Below are positions 8,769 to 17,639 of a stretch of 60,078 nt of DNA, in pieces. Position numbers and translations under genes: made by a program. The DNA comes from Terrimicrobiaceae bacterium (lineage in GTDB: Bacteria > Verrucomicrobiota > Verrucomicrobiia > Chthoniobacterales > Terrimicrobiaceae). The notes under the pieces are model-generated. The model had not been told where the DNA came from. It searched no databases and saw nothing but the letters and a program-made list of their open reading frames with translations. The stretch spans positions 1 through 60,078 of the forward strand of contig JAGYIV010000013.1 in assembly GCA_018402345.1 (NCBI GenBank), in the 5' to 3' direction. Numbering within the stretch: position 1 is the first letter of the stretch; the number at the start of each line of letters is the position of its first letter.

Positions 8769-10341
8769 CTAGCAGCCTGTCGGGGTTAAAAATTTGAAGC
8801 TCAAAAATCCGGTTTTTCCATTATTTGAAAACCTGGCTTTTTGATTTTTGCTGGCCCTCCATTCAGCCACCGGTGGTTCTGTTTTATCAAAAGGGCTGGT
8901 TTGCGCCTCCCTCATGCCGCTCGGAGATTGGCTCCGACGATGTGGAGGCGTTTGAGGTTGTAGGCCAGGCAGACCAGATTCCATTCCAAATTCACTTTCG
9001 CATGCCCTCGGAGTGAAAATCGCCGGAAGCCCATCGCTTCTTTGATGATTCCGAAGATGGGTTCCACCGTCTGCTGTCTCAACTTGTAGAGCGCTCGTCC
9101 GGCTGCGGTGGAGGTGCGATACTTCATCTTGTCTGCAAAATCGGCATCTGCTGGCGGGGGTTCGGGATCTATGCTCTTTTCCAATTGCTGGACGGTGCGT
9201 CCATGGGGTTCGCGTTTCATCGCGGCAAGAATTTCAAGGCCGGGATTTTCGGCCTCAAGCGTTGTCACGGCCGATTCGCTCACAAAGCCGCAATCAACGA
9301 GCACGATGGCCGGGCTCACATTTTCTTTCACTGCTTGGAAGTCTTCCACGAGTTCCTGCTTGTCGTTGGGCGATTGGCTCACGCGCCCTCCGACGATCAA
9401 GCGCGATTCGGTGTCCACTCCGGCTTGGGCGTTGTAGCATTGCTGGAAGCCGTCCTTGGTTTTCATAATGCGGCTTTCCTCGTCGGTGAAATTGACTTGG
9501 TCTTTGGCTTCGGGCGCGGCGCTTGGAGCCTTGGGTTCGCGTCCGCGCGGCGTTTTTCCGCTCTCCACGGCCGCTTGGCGGCTGGCCATTTTGGCTTCGT
9601 ATTGGGCTGATTCCGCTTGGAATCGCGCGTAGGCTCGCGCTTCCATTTCCGTCTTCGCGCGGCGCAGGGCGGCTTGGCGTTCCTGGCGCCGCTGAATCTC
9701 GTCGGGAATCGTCAAACCGTCTTGAAGCGGCGTGGAATCGGCTTGGTCGGCCTTTGCCAGCAACTCTTGGATTTCGATTTCCAGATCGTTGAGTTTTTGT
9801 TCGGCGTGGGCGTAGCTGACAGCGGCGTGCTTGCTGGCGTTTGCCAAAACTTTCGTGCCATCGATGGCAACGGTCACCTGCCCGACTTTCAAGACGCCGC
9901 ACTGCGCGGCCATTTCCAAAATCTGGGCAAAGGCTCGCTGAAGGAGCGCGCCGTTGTTTCGCCGGAATGTGCAAAGGGTGTCATGGTCGGGATGGGTATT
10001 GGCACACACCAAGCGCGCGGCCACATCGGTGCGGGTGGAGCTCTCGATCTGCCTGCTGGAAAAGATTCCCGTGCAGTAGGAATAAACCAAAAGCGTCAAA
10101 AGCATGGCGGGAGGGTATTGCTTGCTGCCGGTGCCCCGGTGATTGATTTGAGCCGTGGAGGTATCCATCCCCTCGATGGCATCGATCAGGAAATGGACGA
10201 GGTGATTGCTTGGAACCCAGTCTCGCATGTCGGGGGGAAGCAGCATGGGGGTGTCGCGGTCGATGTTGACGAATCTTGCCATATCAAATTGCGTAGCAGG
10301 AATTAGGCCAGCTTCATGCGTTAAGTCCGACAGGCTGCTAG
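8769..10341 (-). mobile_element. IS1182-family insertion sequence, apparently complete
   Basis: The ends form a 15-bp perfect inverted repeat, CTAGCAGCCTGTCGG at 8769-8783 and its complement at 10327-10341. The outermost CTAG may be a 4-bp palindromic target duplication rather than part of the element, which would give ends starting CAGCCTGTCGG. One full-length transposase gene lies inside on the minus strand. The element sits between the LacI gene promoter and the sulfatase at 10394. Confidence 0.88.
8912..10282 (-). CDS. IS1182-family transposase (DDE)
   Basis: 456 residues, intact. The N-terminal region (MARFVNIDRDTPMLLPPDMRD) and the RNase H-fold catalytic triad are as in IS1182/IS5-related enzymes: Asp141 in AIDGTKV, Asp330 in VLVDCGF and Glu407 in VEPIFGIIKE. 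A charged, coiled-coil-like insertion (about 160-240) lies between the first two. Start and stop are well inside the terminal repeats. There is no frame damage, so the element may be active or recently inserted. Confidence 0.95.
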   Translation of the reverse strand: MARFVNIDRDTPMLLPPDMRDWVPSNHLVHFLIDAIEGMDTSTAQINHRGTGSKQYPPAMLLTLLVYSYCTGIFSSRQIESSTRTDVAARLVCANTHPDHDTLCTFRRNNGALLQRAFAQILEMAAQCGVLKVGQVTVAIDGTKVLANASKHAAVSYAHAEQKLNDLEIEIQELLAKADQADSTPLQDGLTIPDEIQRRQERQAALRRAKTEMEARAYARFQAESAQYEAKMASRQAAVESGKTPRGREPKAPSAAPEAKDQVNFTDEESRIMKTKDGFQQCYNAQAGVDTESRLIVGGRVSQSPNDKQELVEDFQAVKENVSPAIVLVDCGFVSESAVTTLEAENPGLEILAAMKREPHGRTVQQLEKSIDPEPPPADADFADKMKYRTSTAAGRALYKLRQQTVEPIFGIIKEAMGFRRFSLRGHAKVNLEWNLVCLAYNLKRLHIVGANLRAA

Positions 10342-10393
10342 CGCTTCAACTCTTTTCTTGAATGTTGCGTGAAGTTGCTTTTTATTCTTCCTT

Positions 10394-11983
10394 ATGCCCC
10401 TTCCTCACCACAAGTCCCATCGTTCCCTGTCTTCCATGCACCCTCTTCAAACTTCCGCGATCCTTGCCTCGGCGGCTGCTTTTGCTCTGCTCTCCCAACT
10501 CGCCCCGGCCTCTGAGCCAACGCAGGCCACCGAACCAGAAAAAGACCGCCCGAACTTTGTCTTCATCATTGCCGACGACCTGGGCATTGGCGATGTGAGC
10601 GCCTATGGCTCGACCATGATCCCCACACCTCATCTGGACCGGTTGGCCGCACAGGGGGTGCGGGCCACGGATGCGCAGGTGACGGCTTCTGTCTGCACTC
10701 CGTCCCGGTATTCGATTCTGACGGGTAGGAATTATTGGCGGCTGAAGCGGGAGTGGCAGGGTGATTTGATTGTGGACGACGAAGTTTCCACCATGGCGAA
10801 AACCTTCGGCGCAGCGGGCTACGCGACCGGGTATTTCGGGAAATGGCATCTGGGCTGGGGACGGATTGATCCGAATCGCCCGCGTGAGCATCGCAGTGAT
10901 TGGGATTGGAACGCCGAGAGCCTCGCGCCGGGCGTTCTCGAGACCGGATATCAAACCTACTTCGGCACGCCATTTTCCGCCAACGAGCCACCGATGGTCT
11001 TTGTGAAAGATCGCACGGTCGTGGGAAGGGATCCCAACGATCCGATCGAGGTTCTCGGACCGAAGCAGGAGAAGTATTTTGGGTATGGGAAAAGCCGCGG
11101 AGCCGAGGCGGCGCATGCCGCGAGGCAACTTGAGAGGATCGACCTTATTGTGACCGAAAATGCCATTCAGTTCCTGGAGGAAAACCGAGACCGCCCGTTT
11201 TACCTGCACATTGCTCTGGTGGCTCCACATGTGCCAATCGCCTCGGATCCTCAATTCAAAGGCCGCACCAAGGCCGGCGCCTACGGGGATTTTATCACGC
11301 AGATGGATCACTGTGTGGGCATGGTGACCGACGCGCTCGACCGCCTCGGGCTGGCCGACAATACGCTGGTTATTTTCACCAGTGACAATGGGGCGATCCT
11401 GAACAAGCAGGTCCACAAGACCGGACACCGGTCCAACCTCGACTTGCTGGGCCAGAAAACCGACGCCTGGCAGGGTGGGCACCGGGTGCCCTTCATCGCA
11501 CGAATGCCAGGAAAAATCCCAGAGGGAACCGTGACAGACCGGTTGATTGCGGTGAGCGACTTCTACGCCACGGCCTGCGAGTTGGCCGGGATTCCGCTGC
11601 CAGCGAGCGCTTGCGACACCGTGAGTCAAGTCTCCGTGTTGACCGATCCCGAAGCTGCGGCTGTTCGTCAAGAGATGACTTACAACGGAATCACCCGGCC
11701 ACAGGTCGCCCTGCGGAGCGGCGAGTGGCTTTTCCTTCCCGGGCAGGGATCGTTCGGTGTGACCACGGATCCCAAGCACGCTTGGGCCATGCAATTCGAC
11801 GAACTGGGGCTGGTCAACTCGGACTTTGACGAACAAGGCCAAATCAAACCTGAGGCGCCCAAGGTCCAGCTATACAACCTGAAAGACGACCCGCAGCAAC
11901 GCAGCAACCTCGCGGAAACACATCCCGAAAAGGTGAAGGAACTCTCCGAACGCCTCCAAGCCCTGCGGGCAGAGCGGAAGTAA
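10394..11983 (+). CDS. Sulfatase (arylsulfatase A-like), exported
   Basis: 529 residues. The formylglycine motif C-T-P-S-R has its Cys at 101; the metal-site segment is NFVFIIADDLG, then GYFGKWHLGWG and the second metal segment FTSDNGA. The signal peptide spans about residues 1-40. The ATG at 10394 gives a K/R-containing n-region (HHKSHR), whereas ATG 10436 would remove all positive charge. The Tyr-Trp-Arg insert after the motif (GRNYWRLKREW) is typical of one PVC/Bacteroidota arylsulfatase subgroup. It begins just 52 bp from the right end of the IS, which probably removed or replaced its native promoter. It is followed by a second sulfatase after 59 bp. Confidence 0.93.
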   Translation: MPLPHHKSHRSLSSMHPLQTSAILASAAAFALLSQLAPASEPTQATEPEKDRPNFVFIIADDLGIGDVSAYGSTMIPTPHLDRLAAQGVRATDAQVTASVCTPSRYSILTGRNYWRLKREWQGDLIVDDEVSTMAKTFGAAGYATGYFGKWHLGWGRIDPNRPREHRSDWDWNAESLAPGVLETGYQTYFGTPFSANEPPMVFVKDRTVVGRDPNDPIEVLGPKQEKYFGYGKSRGAEAAHAARQLERIDLIVTENAIQFLEENRDRPFYLHIALVAPHVPIASDPQFKGRTKAGAYGDFITQMDHCVGMVTDALDRLGLADNTLVIFTSDNGAILNKQVHKTGHRSNLDLLGQKTDAWQGGHRVPFIARMPGKIPEGTVTDRLIAVSDFYATACELAGIPLPASACDTVSQVSVLTDPEAAAVRQEMTYNGITRPQVALRSGEWLFLPGQGSFGVTTDPKHAWAMQFDELGLVNSDFDEQGQIKPEAPKVQLYNLKDDPQQRSNLAETHPEKVKELSERLQALRAERK

Positions 11984-12042
11984 GACATTTCCTATTAATC
12001 ATGAAGAAGTTCCTCCACCCTTAGAAATCGCAGTCTGCTGCG

Positions 12043-13695
12043 ATGAAGATAAACTCTCCACTCATCCTCATGGTTGCGGCCGGGCTTGCGATGGCCCCGG
12101 CTCATGCGGCACAGCAACCCAATGTGCTCGTCTACCTCGCGGATGACTTTGATTTCAATGAGATCGGCTTTTTCGACCCGCTGCGCTATCCGAACTGGCA
12201 GTCGGCGCGCGCGGCGGGAGTGGTGGGGGAGAAAAAGAACACCTACGGGGAGTTTCAAACCCGGCCGCTGACTCCCCACATCGATCAACTGGCGAAGGAA
12301 GGCATCGTGTTCGACCAGTTTCGTATCACAGCACCCATGTGCGTGCCGAGCCGCTATGCCTTGCTGACAGGCCAGCTTCCCAGCCGGGGCACCCACTGGT
12401 CCGCCGCAGCCCAGCAGCGTGATCAAGGCCAGCGAGCACCGGGGCCGGGGCTTTATCTTGGCGATGGACAGTGGCAGCTCGCGCAAGCATTCCGGGCCGC
12501 TGGCTACTCCACCGGCTTGGTGGGCAAGTGGCATCTTGCCAACTGGCACGAGAGACCCGGCAAAATGAAAACGCCATTTGCCGACCACAACCGCAAAACC
12601 ATTCGACCGGGAGCGGCGGAAGACGCAGAGGTCGCCGCTGAGATTCGAACGAGCTACGAGGCCGGGCAGCGTTTCCTGCGCGAAACCCAGGGGTTTGACA
12701 CGGTCGAGGCACTCTACATGGGAAATACCAACGAACTCGGTCTCCCCGCAGCGCTCTGGGAGCACAGCGAAAGCAGTCTCGAATGGATCACCGATCATGC
12801 GCTGCGCTTCATTGAGAGCAACCGGGAGAAACCATTCTTTCTCTGGGTGGCGCCCAACGCGCCGCATGGCATGGCGGGTCAAAACTTCATGAAGAACTCC
12901 CCGCGTGACACAGCTGCCGGGCGGTTGGCAGAAGATCCCGAGGGAATGCCGGGGCGCGATTCCCTGAAAAAACGGATTGCCGAGTCCGGGACAGATCCGG
13001 AAACCACGGTTTCGACCTGGATTGACGACAGCCTCGGTGCCCTGCTCAACAAACTCGAGGAACTGGGCCTCGCCGAGAACACCATCGTCGTCTTCACCTC
13101 CGACCACCAATCCTATGGAAAATGGACCTGTTATGAAGGCAGTCGAGTTCCGTTCATCCTGCGCTGGAAAGGAAAGACTGGCCCGCCGCGTGCGCTCGAG
13201 GATCAGGTCTCGGCGGTGGATCTCGCGCCGACTCTTCTCGATTTGTGCGGCATCACACCGCCAGCACCCGAACAAGCGGTGCTTGACGGGCGCAGCTTTG
13301 CGCCACTGATCACTGATGCCTCCTCCAGCCTGGAACCCGCCCCGGTTTTTCTGGAGTTCGGATTCGGGCGGGCCATCGTGGAGGGGACCTGGAAATACAT
13401 CGCCCTGCGCCTTCCTCCGGCGATTCAGGAACGCCGCGAGCAAACCGGCAAGATGCCACGATACCACGGGGAATTTGGCAACAGCGAGCGCGAGTCCAAG
13501 GGGTTCCCCAATTACGGTGCGGCGGACCAACTCTATAACCTCCAAGAGGATAAGTTCGAACAAAACAACCTCGCCGGGGACCAGGCACACCGGGCCACAC
13601 TGGAGGACTTGCGCTCGAAGCTGAAAGCCAAGCTTCAGGAGATCGGGCTGCCTTTTGGCGAATTCGTCGCTGCGAATACCGATGCAAAACTTTAG
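12043..13695 (+). CDS. Sulfatase, exported
   Basis: 550 residues. Signal peptide MKINSPLILMVAAGLAMAPAHA, then NVLVYLADDFDFNEIG. Formylglycine motif C-V-P-S-R with Cys100, GLVGKWHLANWH and VFTSDHQSYGKW. An insertion between strand 1 and the active site (about 45-75) distinguishes it from the neighbouring sulfatases, so a different substrate linkage is likely. Same strand as 10394-11983 and probably co-transcribed. The pseudopilin gene starts 26 bp after its stop. Confidence 0.92.
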   Translation: MKINSPLILMVAAGLAMAPAHAAQQPNVLVYLADDFDFNEIGFFDPLRYPNWQSARAAGVVGEKKNTYGEFQTRPLTPHIDQLAKEGIVFDQFRITAPMCVPSRYALLTGQLPSRGTHWSAAAQQRDQGQRAPGPGLYLGDGQWQLAQAFRAAGYSTGLVGKWHLANWHERPGKMKTPFADHNRKTIRPGAAEDAEVAAEIRTSYEAGQRFLRETQGFDTVEALYMGNTNELGLPAALWEHSESSLEWITDHALRFIESNREKPFFLWVAPNAPHGMAGQNFMKNSPRDTAAGRLAEDPEGMPGRDSLKKRIAESGTDPETTVSTWIDDSLGALLNKLEELGLAENTIVVFTSDHQSYGKWTCYEGSRVPFILRWKGKTGPPRALEDQVSAVDLAPTLLDLCGITPPAPEQAVLDGRSFAPLITDASSSLEPAPVFLEFGFGRAIVEGTWKYIALRLPPAIQERREQTGKMPRYHGEFGNSERESKGFPNYGAADQLYNLQEDKFEQNNLAGDQAHRATLEDLRSKLKAKLQEIGLPFGEFVAANTDAKL

Positions 13696-13721
13696 TCCAG
13701 CCATGCCCCCCTTTACTCCCT

Positions 13722-14507
13722 ATGAAACTCCCCTCCAACTCACCCGCTGCACGTCGAGGCTTCACCCTCATCGAACTATTGATCGTCATCGCCGTTATTG
13801 GTGTCCTCGCGGCAATCGTGCTCCCCGTGGTCGGAAGAATGCGCGAGTCGGCCGACCAGGCCAAATGTGTCAGCAACCTCCGGACACTTTCCGCCGCGCT
13901 TCTTCTCGCAGCCGGTGAGAACAACGGCATCCTACCCATGGCTCTCGACCAGTCGGCGCCGGAGGGTAAGCGCCATTGGATGAACGTGGTATCGGCCACC
14001 GTCGGTCCATGGAGCGCGAGCATTCCGAGCAACGGCGCGCCCAACAGCAAGGTCTTCAATTGCCCGGCAACCAAACGGAAAGGGGTCGGCACATGGCCGG
14101 CAACCAATCCCTGTTACGGAGTCAATCAAGCGATTTTGGGTGTGGCTTATACGATCGGGAATCCGCCTCTCCCCCTCCCCTCCCAAAGCAAGAGTCTGGC
14201 CGCACTGAATCGTCTCTCCAAGCTGGGACTTATTGGCGATACCGCAGGCAATCCAGTCACTGGGGGGGTAATAGGTGGCGACTTCCGCATGAATTCCCCG
14301 TTCTTTGTTAGGGATGGTTTCCCTGCAGGGATGAGCCAGGTTCCTACCGGATATCCGGCTCCACGGCACCCACCGCCCCGCAATGGGACTTATCGTGGCG
14401 GCTCGTTTAATTTGGCTTTCTGCGACGGCCATGTGGAAACAATCAAGGCCGATGATCCCCGCCTTTCCACCCAGCAGGGTCGCCGAAGCATGTTTTTTCC
14501 CGAGTAG
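13722..14507 (+). CDS. Prepilin-like protein with type II pseudopilin N-terminus
   Basis: 261 residues. RRGFTLIELLIVIAVIGVLAA at about 11-31 is a type IV prepilin/pseudopilin leader (cleavage after Gly13, Glu at +5), followed by a globular domain with paired cysteines and a C-terminal FCDGHVE segment that matches the H-X9-DG motif common in Planctomycetota and Verrucomicrobiota. These large PVC families are often encoded beside sulfatases and glycosidases; a role in surface display or secretion is inferred, not shown. It lies in line between a sulfatase and a GH5-like gene. Confidence 0.88.
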   Translation: MKLPSNSPAARRGFTLIELLIVIAVIGVLAAIVLPVVGRMRESADQAKCVSNLRTLSAALLLAAGENNGILPMALDQSAPEGKRHWMNVVSATVGPWSASIPSNGAPNSKVFNCPATKRKGVGTWPATNPCYGVNQAILGVAYTIGNPPLPLPSQSKSLAALNRLSKLGLIGDTAGNPVTGGVIGGDFRMNSPFFVRDGFPAGMSQVPTGYPAPRHPPPRNGTYRGGSFNLAFCDGHVETIKADDPRLSTQQGRRSMFFPE

Positions 14508-14532
14508 CACCCAGTATTCACAACTCCTCATC

Positions 14533-15690
14533 ATGACCCTGACGAAACTCCTCATCACCAGTTCCATCGTATTGGCCGCGTTCAGCCTCTGTTCGTGCCA
14601 AAAACCGACCCCCGGCCTCAGCGTGCGCGACGGTCAGTTTTTCCATGAAGGCAAGCCCCTGCGCGCGGTTGGGATCAACTATTACGATCTGTTCACGCGC
14701 ATTGCAGCAAAGCCACAGGACACATCGTCCCTCAAAGGCTTGGAAACTCTGGCCTCGCTGGGCGTGCCCTTTGTGCGGTTCAACGCCGGGGGATTTTCCG
14801 GCAAGGACTGGGAGCGGTATCTGGCCGATCCCGAAGTTCACTTTGCCACAATGGACAAGGTGGTGCGGGAGGCCGAACGCCTGGGCATCGGCCTGATCCC
14901 CTCCGTTTTCTGGAGTCCCGCACTCAACGAGGCTGTCGGCGAGCGTCGCCAATCATGGGGAGATCCCGCGAGCGAAACCCTCGCGCAAATGCGCGACTAC
15001 ACACAGCGACTGGTCAGCCGCTACAAGGACTCCGCGGCGATCTGGGCGTGGGAATTCGGCAACGAGTGGAACCTCAAGATGGACCTCCCCAACGCGGCCG
15101 ATCTTCGCAAACGCGGGCAGGATAAGCGAGATGACCTGACCTCAGAGCAGGTCCTCCTCGCCTTGCGGGAATTTTCCGCAGCGGTCCGAAATATTGACCC
15201 CTCCCGGCCGCTCATCACCGGGCACTCCCATCCCCGCGCCGCCGCCTGGCACAACACGCGCGAGAGAAGCTGGAAACCCGACACTCGCGAGCAATGGCGG
15301 GAGATCATGCTCCGCGACAATGCAGGGGGCTACGACACACTCAGCATCCACATTTATGCCGACAAGGAGGTGAATGCGCTATGCGGGCGCTGGGCCACGG
15401 GTTTGATGGACTTTCTCGCCGCCCTCCGTGAACTGGCCGTCGAAACCCAAAGCCCGGTCTTCATCGGGGAATTCGGCGTGGCGGATGGCGGCAAGCACCC
15501 CCCGGAGGAAGTCCGTCGGAGGTTCAAGGAGCTCATGGACGCCATGGAGCAGAACGACGTCGATCTGGCTGCGGTCTGGGTCTTTGATCTGAAAAACCAG
15601 ACGGGCAGCTGGAGCATTACCCCCGACAACGAGCGCGCCTACATGTTGCAGGAGATAGTCGAGGCGAACCGCCGCTGGTCCGGAAAGTGA
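14533..15690 (+). CDS. GH5-like glycoside hydrolase lipoprotein
   Basis: 385 residues from ATG 14533; the longer in-frame extension overlaps the pseudopilin gene and is ignored. A lipobox-like LCSC near residues 19-22 suggests lipid anchoring. A TIM-barrel of clan GH-A is indicated by the acid/base Glu178 in WAWEFGNEW and the nucleophile Glu313 in VFIGEFG, with His-Tyr in SIHIYAD before strand 8. Probable endo- or exo-beta-mannan/glucan activity; the substrate cannot be read from sequence. It is a paralogue of 26828-28045. Its last 30 or so codons recur in the hybrid remnant at 17230-17436. Confidence 0.85.
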   Translation: MTLTKLLITSSIVLAAFSLCSCQKPTPGLSVRDGQFFHEGKPLRAVGINYYDLFTRIAAKPQDTSSLKGLETLASLGVPFVRFNAGGFSGKDWERYLADPEVHFATMDKVVREAERLGIGLIPSVFWSPALNEAVGERRQSWGDPASETLAQMRDYTQRLVSRYKDSAAIWAWEFGNEWNLKMDLPNAADLRKRGQDKRDDLTSEQVLLALREFSAAVRNIDPSRPLITGHSHPRAAAWHNTRERSWKPDTREQWREIMLRDNAGGYDTLSIHIYADKEVNALCGRWATGLMDFLAALRELAVETQSPVFIGEFGVADGGKHPPEEVRRRFKELMDAMEQNDVDLAAVWVFDLKNQTGSWSITPDNERAYMLQEIVEANRRWSGK

Positions 15691-15769
15691 GTCGGATATC
15701 CTGCAAGGCACGAACCAGTCACCATGCTCTCCTCCAAATGAAAACCAGAACAACGCCACGCTCTGCGCG

Positions 15770-17233
15770 ATGAAACAAAAAATTCTCATCCTCGCCGCTT
15801 CGCTCCTCGCACCGCTGGCCACGCTTCACGCGGCTGCCAAGCCAAACATCATCTTCATCATGGCAGATGATCTCGGGTGGACCGACACGGCGACCTACGG
15901 CAGCCAATACCACGAGACGCCAAATATCGACAGGCTCGCCGCGCAAGGCATGAAATTTACTGGCTTTTATAACTGCCAGAATTGCGCGCCCTCGCGCGCG
16001 GCGCTGATGAGCGGCCAATACGCGGCGCGCACCGGCATCTACACCGTCGGCAGTGCGGATAAGTCTGACTGGCACAGCCGTCCGCTCAAGCCCGCGGCGA
16101 ACGCCAAGATGCTGGGGCTCGACAAAATTACCATCGCGCAGTCGCTCAAGAATGCCGGCTACGCCACAGGCATGTTTGGAAAATGGCATCTGGACGGTGG
16201 GAAAGGCCCAGAATATCACCCCTCCCACCGTGGCTTTGATGAAGCCATTTCCACGATGGGATTGCATTTTAACTTCATCACCAACCCTCCAGAGGAGCAT
16301 CCCCCAGACGCCTACCTCGCCGACTTTCTCACCGACAAGGCGGTGGATTTTATCACGCGGCACAAGGACGAACCGTTCTTCCTCTACCTCCCGCATTTCG
16401 GCGTGCACTCACCGTATCAAGCCAAGTTTGATCTCATCGAGAAGTTCAAAGCCAAACCCGGCGTCGGCGGTCACAAGAATCCAACCTATGCAGCGATGAT
16501 CGCCAGCGTGGATGAAAGTGTCGGCCGCATCATGAGGACACTCGAGGATTTGAAACTCGCTGACAACACGGTGCTCATTTTCACCAGCGACAACGGCGGC
16601 GTCGGCGGTTACGACCGCGAGGACGGTCTCATCCGGGACGGAGACTTCAAAGGGAAGAAATTAAATCTCAAAAAAGCAGAGGATCCCAGCGACGAGAAAA
16701 ACGGATTTGTCACCGATAACACCCCGCTGCGCTCCGGCAAAGGTTCGCTCTACGAGGGCGGCACGCGCGTTCCATTCATCGTCCGCTGGCCCGGCCAGGT
16801 GAAGCCCGGCTCCCTCTGTGACGTGCCGACGATCCATGTGGATGTCTATCCGACGCTACTTGAGCTGGCCGGCACGCCGCCGCCCGCCAGTTATCCGCTC
16901 GACGGCGAAAGCCTCGTCCCTCTGTTTCACGACGGCAACGCGAGCCTCAAGCGCGCCGCGATTTTCCAGCACTTTCCCGGCTACCTCGGTGCCGGCAAGG
17001 GCCAGTGGCGCACCACCCCGGTGACGACGATGATCGCCGACGACTGGAAACTCATGGAGTTTCTCGAAGACGGAAAGCTCGAACTTTACAATCTCAGCGA
17101 AGACATCGGTGAAACGAAGAATCTCGCCTCAGAGAAGCCTGAAAAAGCGAAAGAACTCCACGCCCTCCTCACATCCTGGCGCAAGGAAGTGAACGCTCCG
17201 ATGCCGACCAAGAACGACCCAACCGTGAAATGA
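15770..17233 (+). CDS. Sulfatase (arylsulfatase A-like), exported
   Basis: 487 residues. Signal peptide MKQKILILAASLLAPLATLHA, NIIFIMADDLGWTDTATYG, formylglycine motif C-A-P-S-R with Cys72, GMFGKWHLDGG, second metal site FTSDNGGVGG, and a basic RSGKGSLYEGG segment typical of the arylsulfatase A group. It follows the GH5-like lipoprotein by 79 bp, giving a GH5-sulfatase pair like the reversed pair at 25190-28045. Its stop codon overlaps the start of the hybrid remnant (ATGA at 17230-17233). Confidence 0.94.
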   Translation: MKQKILILAASLLAPLATLHAAAKPNIIFIMADDLGWTDTATYGSQYHETPNIDRLAAQGMKFTGFYNCQNCAPSRAALMSGQYAARTGIYTVGSADKSDWHSRPLKPAANAKMLGLDKITIAQSLKNAGYATGMFGKWHLDGGKGPEYHPSHRGFDEAISTMGLHFNFITNPPEEHPPDAYLADFLTDKAVDFITRHKDEPFFLYLPHFGVHSPYQAKFDLIEKFKAKPGVGGHKNPTYAAMIASVDESVGRIMRTLEDLKLADNTVLIFTSDNGGVGGYDREDGLIRDGDFKGKKLNLKKAEDPSDEKNGFVTDNTPLRSGKGSLYEGGTRVPFIVRWPGQVKPGSLCDVPTIHVDVYPTLLELAGTPPPASYPLDGESLVPLFHDGNASLKRAAIFQHFPGYLGAGKGQWRTTPVTTMIADDWKLMEFLEDGKLELYNLSEDIGETKNLASEKPEKAKELHALLTSWRKEVNAPMPTKNDPTVK

Positions 17234-17436
17234 AAAAACAACTCCCCATAACTTTAGTGTCAACCAAAACGGCTGCCAAGGTGGCCGAGCGGGTCAAACA
17301 CATCGCCTACCGCGAAGCGGAGGAACTCTTTGACCTGAACAACCAGACGGGCACCTGGAGCATTACCCCCGACAACGAGCGCGCCTACATGCTGCAGGAC
17401 ATAGTCGAGGCGAACCGCCGCTGGTCCGGAAAATGA
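17230..17436 (+). pseudogene. Hybrid remnant: sulfatase C-terminal piece fused to GH5 C-terminal tail
   Basis: A 68-codon frame. About 17262-17336 matches the 3' part of the sulfatase at 25190-26674 (KVAERVKH...YREAEEL), and 17330-17436 matches the last 35 or so codons of the GH5-like gene 14533-15690 (SWSITPDNERAYM, then IVEANRRWSGK and stop). The join falls at a stretch that is nearly identical in both parents (TGATCTGAA). The frame is kept, but no catalytic part remains, so this is a recombination scar rather than a working gene. Confidence 0.85.
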
Positions 17437-17511
17437 GGCTTTTATCGATTCAGGCCTGTCACTGATCCGCTCTCGATAAACAAAATATAATTAACAATAT
17501 AGAAATATATT

Positions 17512-17562
17512 ATGTAGCAGCTCTATTCAGCCACCGCTCTGACAGCAGTATTTCGACCCGTT
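17512..17562 (+). pseudogene. 5' fragment of a GH5-like gene (relative of 26828-28045)
   Basis: ATG at 17512 followed by an immediate TAG, then CAG and codons reading LYSATALT, the same as the start of the GH5-like gene at 26828 (MQRLYSATALT). At nucleotide level CTCTATTCAGCCACCGC and the next bases are shared. Homology is lost after about 17550. With the hybrid remnant just upstream, this shows that a sulfatase-GH5 module once stood here. Confidence 0.65.
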
Positions 17563-17571
17563 ATCTCCTTC

Positions 17572-17596
17572 GGGAGCCTCACGCCAAAGCAAATTC
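17572..17596 (+). repeat. Leader-like repeat, copy A
   Basis: GGAGCCTCACGCCAAAGC followed by AAATTC, shared with 20466-20490 and 22170-22196. Here it is preceded by CTCC-TTCG-GGAG, a small UUCG-type hairpin. It lies 44 bp upstream of the gene at 17640. Confidence 0.6.
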
Positions 17597-17639
17597 TTAG
17601 CAGCCAACCGCCGATACCACCCTCAAAGAACATAAGAAT

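Noticed and set aside
8769-8772. CTAG as a definite target-site duplication
   Set aside because: CTAG is palindromic and also fits as the outer part of the terminal inverted repeat; it cannot be decided without an empty site.
10382-11842. 486-codon minus-strand frame
   Set aside because: Antisense shadow of the sulfatase at 10394.
11995-13704. 569-codon open frame on the minus strand
   Set aside because: Antisense to the intact sulfatase 12043-13695; no domain, composition typical of a GC-rich shadow frame.
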